Source of the DNA: a virus
IMG/VR virus record: IMGVR_UViG_3300025626_000006
Coordinates: 47,910-111,909 of that record
Length of the DNA: 64,000 nt
Strand: one strand, 5' to 3'
Shown: positions 59,122 through 64,000 of the stretch, in pieces
Numbering within the stretch: the first letter of the stretch is position 1
Layout of the letters: each line of letters starts with the position of its first letter
Notes under the pieces: model-generated
What the model was told of the DNA's origin: nothing
Database searches by the model: none
What the model saw: only the letters and a program-made list of their open reading frames with translations
Position numbers and translations under genes: made by a program

Positions 59122-60399
59122 TTAGAACCTAATTTTACCACCAGTTAATACTTGATAGTTCAAAGCGTTTCCACCTGATTGCCATACTGCTGTAAAACTG
59201 ATGTTATATTTAAATGTTTTTGTAATTTGAATATCCCAAGAACTAAATGGTACAATTAGTAGACCTGGGTCCCACCATTGACCTTCGTAGTATTGAGTAA
59301 ATGGAGAATAGACTCCTAATATTAGAGCTGATGTTGTTACTTTGGGAGTAACTCTAAAATTTCTATGAACACCACCAACAGCCGATAGATTTTGTAATTG
59401 ACGTTTTCCTAATTTACCTATTGTAAAGTTAGCACCTATCATACCAGTATATTTCTTTTTACCGAATTTAAATGATTCTAACGCTGTAGTTGTATTTAGG
59501 TGATTTTCCTTCCAATCAGTCATTGTAGTATTAGCACCTACTAAATTAAATGTTCTATTTGGATTAATCCACGATTTGTAAAGAGTTAAACTAAAATCAT
59601 TTGTTACACTTGTATATGTGAATAATGCACCTTTTATTTTGTTTTGTTTTGTATTAGCGTGGGTAATAGAACCTACTACTTTTACTTGACGACCATTTGA
59701 ATTATCTCTATTATCAATAACTATAATATCACCCGATGCTATTAAAGACCCTGAGTTTTTATTAGCTTCTGCACTTCCATCACCACCATCAACTGCGTTT
59801 GAAATAGAGTTAGCCAATGACATAGCCACCGTACCTTCTTTTGATTCTTCTTTTGTACTCCCATCACCTTCTGATGTACCACTTCCACTTGTACCACTTC
59901 CACTTGTACCACCTTCTGATGTACCACTTCCACTTGTACCACTTCCACTTGTACTACCTTCACCACCATCTCCATCATCTTCACCTGCTGAATTATCTAT
60001 TGCTTCTGCAACTGGAACTGAGGATGCTGAAACTGCTTGGGGTATCATGTCTCCACCTAATATACCCATAATATTTGTAATAACTCCAATAGTATTTTGA
60101 ACTGCTACTGAACTTGTAGTGTTCATAATAACTTGAGTTACAGATTCACATGGACTAGCAGAATTAGATTGAGTAACTAAATTCATCCATGAATCAAATG
60201 CACCATTTGTGAAATCATCTTGTGTAAACGTTTGAACATTACCAAAGTAATTTAAGGCAATAGAATTACCACTACCCATTTGAATAGTTTGTTGAGTTAG
60301 AGTACAAGGGTCTGTAAACGTATAAGACCATTGACCAAAACTAATCAATGGTGTTAAGAATAACAGTAATGTAATTATTTTACTCTTTAAATATTCCAC
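59122..60399 (-). CDS. exported beta-barrel protein with SGT-rich linker (425 aa)
   Basis: GTG start at 60399 behind AAGG. Signal peptide (KIITLLLFLTPLISFGQ); an N-terminal Cys pair domain (PCTLTQQT...PCESV); a low-complexity acidic Ser/Gly/Thr linker (about residues 135-180) made of short tandem repeats; a C-terminal barrel-like region ending GGKIRF with final aromatic. It overlaps the csgG gene by 20 bases, so translation is coupled to it. Possible partner of the CsgG pore. Confidence 0.7.
   Translation of the reverse strand: MEYLKSKIITLLLFLTPLISFGQWSYTFTDPCTLTQQTIQMGSGNSIALNYFGNVQTFTQDDFTNGAFDSWMNLVTQSNSASPCESVTQVIMNTTSSVAVQNTIGVITNIMGILGGDMIPQAVSASSVPVAEAIDNSAGEDDGDGGEGSTSGSGTSGSGTSEGGTSGSGTSGSGTSEGDGSTKEESKEGTVAMSLANSISNAVDGGDGSAEANKNSGSLIASGDIIVIDNRDNSNGRQVKVVGSITHANTKQNKIKGALFTYTSVTNDFSLTLYKSWINPNRTFNLVGANTTMTDWKENHLNTTTALESFKFGKKKYTGMIGANFTIGKLGKRQLQNLSAVGGVHRNFRVTPKVTTSALILGVYSPFTQYYEGQWWDPGLLIVPFSSWDIQITKTFKYNISFTAVWQSGGNALNYQVLTGGKIRF
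59869..59958. repeat. 45-bp tandem repeat in the linker of the barrel gene
   Basis: Two copies (59869-59913 and 59914-59958) of a 45-bp unit, each containing tandem 15-bp subunits (gtaccacttccactt). In frame it codes SGSGT/SEGGT-type linkers, so slippage changes the linker by 5 residues without frameshift. Confidence 0.75.
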
Positions 60400-61084
60400 G
60401 TTTTATCATCCTTTTTACGATACGAGCCGTTCCGGATTCTAAAGCTTTTTTAGTTGCAATTCCAATTGTTGATTGATTGAACTTAACTTCGTTGTCATCA
60501 CCAATTTGAGTTCTTTTAATTGTAACGGCTTCACCACTTCCACTTCCTGTAAAAATAGTTCCAGTTTCAGCATTAACAAATCGTACTTGCATACCAATAA
60601 TAGTTTTAAGTACAGTCTTTACTCCATCAATTGTAACTTCTTCTTCTTCTGATACTGAATAATCGTATATTTCTACATATACAAAATACTCAGCCAATAC
60701 AACATTACCCACAACTTTAATATCATTTGACGATATACCTTTTGCAGCTGCTTTATGTTGTTTAACCATTCTTTGTTTAATATCTTCTTTGTCTTCTGTA
60801 AATAAAAATCTATCAGTCCATTCTAAGTAAGATAATGTAATATTACTAACACCCAAACCTACTCTATTCTCTCTTAGTTCAGGATAGAATTCGTATAGTT
60901 CTGGTGTAAACCCAATATTCAAAACTTGAATAGGTAATTGGTAATCTAACATATAATCAGATACCTCATCAATGTCTGCTTTTTGTTCAAAACTAGCTTT
61001 ATAGTCTTCAGTCTCCGTTTTACCTATTTGACCATAGACTGTAAACGTAGTTAACAAAAAGATTAGTGTATATAATCTTACCAT
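60380..61084 (-). CDS. csgG: CsgG-family secretion pore (curli-type)
   Basis: The second half (IKVVGNVVLAEYFVYVEI...GMQVRFVNAETGTIFTGSGSGEA...VKFNQSTIGIATKKALESG) matches the CsgG pore family, which forms a ring in the outer membrane for curli secretion (type VIII). A signal peptide is present but no lipobox Cys follows it, unlike E. coli CsgG. 234 aa. CsgA/B fibre subunits and CsgE/F are not recognised near. Overlaps both neighbours. Confidence 0.82.
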   Translation of the reverse strand: MVRLYTLIFLLTTFTVYGQIGKTETEDYKASFEQKADIDEVSDYMLDYQLPIQVLNIGFTPELYEFYPELRENRVGLGVSNITLSYLEWTDRFLFTEDKEDIKQRMVKQHKAAAKGISSNDIKVVGNVVLAEYFVYVEIYDYSVSEEEEVTIDGVKTVLKTIIGMQVRFVNAETGTIFTGSGSGEAVTIKRTQIGDDNEVKFNQSTIGIATKKALESGTARIVKRMIKRGIFKE

Positions 61085-61329
61085 GTTATTTCTTCTTCTT
61101 TTGGTTTAGCAGGTGGTATCACTATTGTTTTAGATATTACAATAGTATCCTTAGATTCGGCTGGTGGATTAATTCTTTGTTCCATTACAGGTTGTACAAC
61201 CTCTTCTTTAGGTTCAAATATTGATTGCATATTAGCAATTAGTAATCCAAACGCTGCCGTTATGACCAACCCTACACCTGTTACTACTTGGTTTTTAATT
61301 TCCGAAAAAAATCCTTTGTTCTCACTCAT
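61078..61329 (-). CDS. small membrane-anchored Pro/Glu-rich protein (83 aa)
   Basis: One transmembrane segment (VVTGVGLVITAAFGLLIANM), then a Pro/Glu/Lys periplasmic-type tail (PPAESKDTIVISKTIVIPPAKPKEEE). It overlaps csgG by 7 bases and the T9SS cargo gene by 4. It might link the pore to the inner membrane. Function unknown. Confidence 0.55.
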   Translation of the reverse strand: MSENKGFFSEIKNQVVTGVGLVITAAFGLLIANMQSIFEPKEEVVQPVMEQRINPPAESKDTIVISKTIVIPPAKPKEEEITW

Positions 61330-62063
61330 GTCTTTATTATCTTAAATGTTTTTACAAATTTACCATTACTTACTTGTAGCAAATAAACTCCAGCTGATAA
61401 CGTTGATAAATCAGTTTGAAATGAAGCGTAACCACTAAAAAGTTTTCGTGTAAATCTTTTATATTGTACACCACTAAAATTTATTACTCTAATATCATAA
61501 TAATCATTATCGGGCACAGTTAACTCAAATGTTAATTCACCTCTTGTTGGAACTGGATAAACTACACCATAAATTCCATCTGGCAATTCCGTAGGAAATG
61601 CAGACATTCTTTTATTAACGTATCCATCTGTATTTTCAACTTCAATATCCCATCCCAATTCAGTTCCAGCCGTTTTTCTACCAATTGTAATCGGAATAGT
61701 ATCCCAATTTTGATTAGTAACTCTAAATCTTACTGTAAATAATTCGGTTGTATTAGTTATAGTAAAATTACCAAATGATGCATCGTAACCACCCCATCTA
61801 ACAGTTTCACCTTCCCAGTCCATAGTATACGTTAACCACTCTTGGGCTTTAGGTGTCACACTAATCGATACGAACTCTAAATAATCTGAATCATAGTTCA
61901 GTGCGAATTCTAAACTACCAACATTTTCACCCTGAGTTTCTATTTCTACGGGTAAGTTAATAAACTCACTAGCAGGCACATCAATCTCAGGTACGTTAAA
62001 TACTACCTGAGACTGAGCGCTTGTTGTGAATATTAATATTAATGTTAGTAGACATAATCTCAT
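61326..62063 (-). CDS. cohesin-like protein with T9SS C-terminal sorting domain
   Basis: Signal peptide, then a cohesin-like beta sandwich (about residues 25-150: FINLPVEIETQGENVGSLEFALNYDSDYLEFVS). The end (about 165-245) is a type A T9SS sorting domain: VYPVPTRGELTFEL, YDIRVINFSGVQYKRF, LSAGVYLLQVSNGKFVKTFKIIK. Such domains send Bacteroidota proteins through the type IX system to the cell surface. One base after the dockerin gene stop. Strong evidence of a Bacteroidota host. Confidence 0.88.
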   Translation of the reverse strand: MRLCLLTLILIFTTSAQSQVVFNVPEIDVPASEFINLPVEIETQGENVGSLEFALNYDSDYLEFVSISVTPKAQEWLTYTMDWEGETVRWGGYDASFGNFTITNTTELFTVRFRVTNQNWDTIPITIGRKTAGTELGWDIEVENTDGYVNKRMSAFPTELPDGIYGVVYPVPTRGELTFELTVPDNDYYDIRVINFSGVQYKRFTRKLFSGYASFQTDLSTLSAGVYLLQVSNGKFVKTFKIIKT

Positions 62064-62064
62064 T

Positions 62065-63168
62065 TTAATTCAAACCTGTACCATTAGCATCACCTAATAC
62101 TAATAGATAGAAGTTACCAGCAGTAGTTCCATTTATTGTTGGTGATAAAAACTCTGATAATCCTGGAATCGAACTTGATTGGTCTGATGATGCCGCGTTA
62201 ATAGTATTGAACTGAGTTTCAGTAAAGAATAATACATCTGGGTTATTAGCGTAATCTGTACCATTAGTTGCTAATCTAGCAAATACTAAATACGAATCCG
62301 ATGCCGTTACACCATTAGCTTGATTTGGATTAGCAGTATAGAATTGTATACCAGAAGCCGATTGTACACCAACCGCTATTTGTGCTATCATATTAGCATC
62401 TGCCGTTGATAACGCTGTACTAGCATCTAACCCACTTGCAATCTTAAGTCTAACTTGCCAATAACCTTGGTCTACATTTTCTGAGAATGTTGCTTTTCCA
62501 TCTGCTCCAGTTGTTATTGTAGTAATATCTACCCAAGTATTACCATCCGAAGATTTCTGTAAGATTACAGGAATTGATTCAGCTGGGTTTGTACCACTAT
62601 TTAAAATAGTAGCTACATAATCAAATGCGGGTTCTACAAAGTTACCACCATTATCTTGTTTACCTAATACACCATCTGTACCATCTGTTTTTACATAATA
62701 AGCAGTTAGGTCTGTTGTAAAGTCTATATCATCAACAGAGGATTGTGTATAGTTACTAAGGAATGGTATGTCAACTGTAAACATATTACCATTAGTCATA
62801 TCAAATGTTGTAGTTGACCCAGTGTATACCCAAACTACTTTTACAATCCCATTTGTTGAATCAACATCATACGACATATAACCATCTGTACCAGATGTGT
62901 TGTTATATGCTAACGTTGGTTCATCAAACACGTCTTTATCGTAGTTGAAAGAAAACTGAATACCTTTGACTGCTGTACCTGATGTGTTACCATAGTAAAT
63001 GTCAAAAGTAGTGTTGTCACTTGAATCAATAGATTCTAATGTGTAAGTGGAATCTAATATAATCCATGGTTTAGTGTTATCTGGCGCAGTAGTTTGGCCA
63101 TAACTTAATGTACTAAATGCTAACAATAGTACCATTAATGTGTTTCGTAATAGTGTAATTTTTTTCAT
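62065..63168 (-). CDS. cohesin/dockerin-like exported protein (367 aa)
   Basis: ATG at 63168 gives a signal peptide (KKITLLRNTLMVLLLAFSTLSYG); 63180 is also open. The front half is a cohesin-like domain (IQFSFNYDKDVFDEPTLAYNN...GNMFTVDIPFLSN). The back part has dockerin-like segments (ALSTADANMIAQIAVG and NGVTASDSYLVFARLA). The pairing with the dockerin of the next gene suggests a surface complex. No T9SS signal seen at its end. Confidence 0.7.
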   Translation of the reverse strand: MKKITLLRNTLMVLLLAFSTLSYGQTTAPDNTKPWIILDSTYTLESIDSSDNTTFDIYYGNTSGTAVKGIQFSFNYDKDVFDEPTLAYNNTSGTDGYMSYDVDSTNGIVKVVWVYTGSTTTFDMTNGNMFTVDIPFLSNYTQSSVDDIDFTTDLTAYYVKTDGTDGVLGKQDNGGNFVEPAFDYVATILNSGTNPAESIPVILQKSSDGNTWVDITTITTGADGKATFSENVDQGYWQVRLKIASGLDASTALSTADANMIAQIAVGVQSASGIQFYTANPNQANGVTASDSYLVFARLATNGTDYANNPDVLFFTETQFNTINAASSDQSSSIPGLSEFLSPTINGTTAGNFYLLVLGDANGTGLN

Positions 63169-63203
63169 TGGATTTCCCATATGTTTTTTAGTTAATAATA
63201 TTT

Positions 63204-63998
63204 TTAGTTTTTATGTCCAGCTCTTAATAAATAGTATGTTGTTTGATTTCCATTTAACAAATCGAACAAAGACCAATTTCCATAACCATTGAATATTGTC
63301 TTATCGTCCGTATCTACTGAAACTGCATCCCAATAAAAGGGCGTTTGCCAATAGTTTGTACTCCATATTTCTTGTCCACCACCAGGAAAATTAGTAATGT
63401 TACCATGTCGTTTCTGATGCATTAAATAGATGTCTGATACTGAAAATGTACCTGTATTATTGACATCCATTCTCCAATAATCTTTTGAACTAAATGTATC
63501 AATAAATAATCTATCTGTAAACCAGTTAATATCTGAAGTTGTAAGTGTTCCTATTGTTGGAGCGATGTCTATTGTAAAATCGTAATCGTTGTAATTTAAT
63601 GTGGTATTAAATGAATAATATCCGTTTGAATCTGTTGTTGTGGTGGCTTGTGTTGTGTATGAGAAACCAACTTGATTTTTATTCTGTGTCTTTAGGTAAA
63701 CAGTTTGTCCTGCAATACCTTGTTCTTCTGCACCTTTAATATAACCATCTGCTGTAATTGGTTCTACATTAGGGTCAGTAGCAGACCACTCTGCAAATGG
63801 ATGATTAGGACTAAGTTGGTTGTATGTATTACCATTTGGTAAGATATATTGAAAATTTGCTGCACCTATACCACCATAGTTTTGGATTCTATATTCAAAC
63901 TCATACCATTGAGTTTTATCTAGTGTTGCTGTACCATACGCCCAAGTATTCCAACCATAATATTTTGTAACTATATCATTAGTCTTACCAATACCTTT
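63204..63998 (-). CDS. large exported protein with dockerin-like and PA14-like regions (N-terminus beyond window)
   Basis: The frame is open from the window edge to the stop at 63204, at least 264 residues. Upstream part: WAYGTATLDKTQWYEFEYRIQNYGGIGAANFQYILPNG resembles a lectin-like (PA14-type) domain; then an Ig-like segment (GIAGQTVYLKTQNKNQVG). MDVNNTGTFSVSDIYLMHQKRHG is a dockerin-type Ca-binding loop. Probably exposed on the host surface. Full length and export signal not visible. Confidence 0.7.
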   Translation of the reverse strand, partial: KGIGKTNDIVTKYYGWNTWAYGTATLDKTQWYEFEYRIQNYGGIGAANFQYILPNGNTYNQLSPNHPFAEWSATDPNVEPITADGYIKGAEEQGIAGQTVYLKTQNKNQVGFSYTTQATTTTDSNGYYSFNTTLNYNDYDFTIDIAPTIGTLTTSDINWFTDRLFIDTFSSKDYWRMDVNNTGTFSVSDIYLMHQKRHGNITNFPGGGQEIWSTNYWQTPFYWDAVSVDTDDKTIFNGYGNWSLFDLLNGNQTTYYLLRAGHKN

Positions 63999-64000
63999 AA

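Noticed and set aside
59122-60399. The barrel protein or the 146-aa protein as CsgF or CsgE
   Set aside because: No CsgF-type FxPxNPxFGGNP pattern or CsgE sequence is seen; calling them accessory curli proteins would be guesswork.

Overview
The window is a 64 kb, AT-rich segment of a large tailed phage of the T4-like (myovirus) supergroup, most likely infecting a marine flavobacterium or a close relative in Bacteroidota. Phage evidence: homologues of T4 baseplate proteins gp5, gp25 and gp6, a gp55-type late sigma factor, many overlapping small genes, a tRNA cluster, and phage-typical enzymes (ThyA, MazG, Nudix, HNH, HAD). Host evidence: a protein ending in a type IX secretion (T9SS) sorting domain, repeated promoters of the Bacteroidota form TTTG-N20-TAnnTTAG, and Bacteroidota-style signal peptides and lipoproteins. 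Every supported gene and RNA lies on the minus strand, so transcription runs from high to low coordinates; both ends of the window cut a gene.

Layout in the direction of transcription. 64.0-56.7 kb: an export module with a dockerin-like secreted protein, a cohesin/dockerin-like protein, a cohesin-like protein with a T9SS sorting domain, a CsgG-family pore, two predicted outer-membrane beta-barrels, another small secreted protein and a thioredoxin-fold protein. 56.7-49.5 kb: PAP2 phosphatase, a lysine-rich zinc-ribbon protein, two HAD phosphatases, ClpS, a P-loop kinase, a 2OG oxygenase and a sulfotransferase. 49.4-39 kb: small genes, glycosyltransferase GT32, a PhyH-type dioxygenase, GroES, an HNH nuclease, GroEL, a J-domain protein and a cytidylyltransferase. 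39-28 kb: MazG, a secreted NUC1 nuclease, Nudix, Smr, a roughly 1 kb non-coding region with dyads and tandem promoters, a lipoprotein, an SprT-like peptidase, ThyA, methylglyoxal synthase and a GT25 glycosyltransferase. 28-26.8 kb: six tRNAs (Leu, Arg, Met, Ser, Ala, Glu) plus three extra structured RNAs. 26.8-14 kb: methyltransferase, APS-kinase-like protein, HxGH nucleotidyltransferase, a VWA/zincin protein with a MoxR AAA+ ATPase, about ten tiny genes, Hsp20, UV endonuclease and ClpP. 14 kb to 1: HD hydrolase, late sigma factor and the baseplate/tail genes.

Main discoveries. (1) Two tandem RNAs at 26.9-27.06 kb reproduce tRNA junction geometry and carry the glycine identity elements (G1-C72, C2-G71, U73, UCC in the anticodon position). 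They lack U33 and a T-loop; the T-loop equivalent is instead complementary to the 3' tail. They look like tRNA-Gly mimics. (2) The promoter set has a defined architecture, TTAACA-N5-TTAACA-N7-TTTG-N20-TAnnTTAG, in nine places (one with N6), suggesting a dedicated activator. (3) The export module combines a CsgG pore, beta-barrels, cohesin and dockerin domains and a T9SS signal, and would rebuild the host cell surface during infection. Also notable are a proteostasis set (GroEL, GroES, J-domain protein, Hsp20, ClpP, ClpS), a possible sulfation pair (APS-kinase-like protein and sulfotransferase) and methylglyoxal synthase.

All assignments come from reading motifs by eye. No similarity search, structure prediction or folding program was run.
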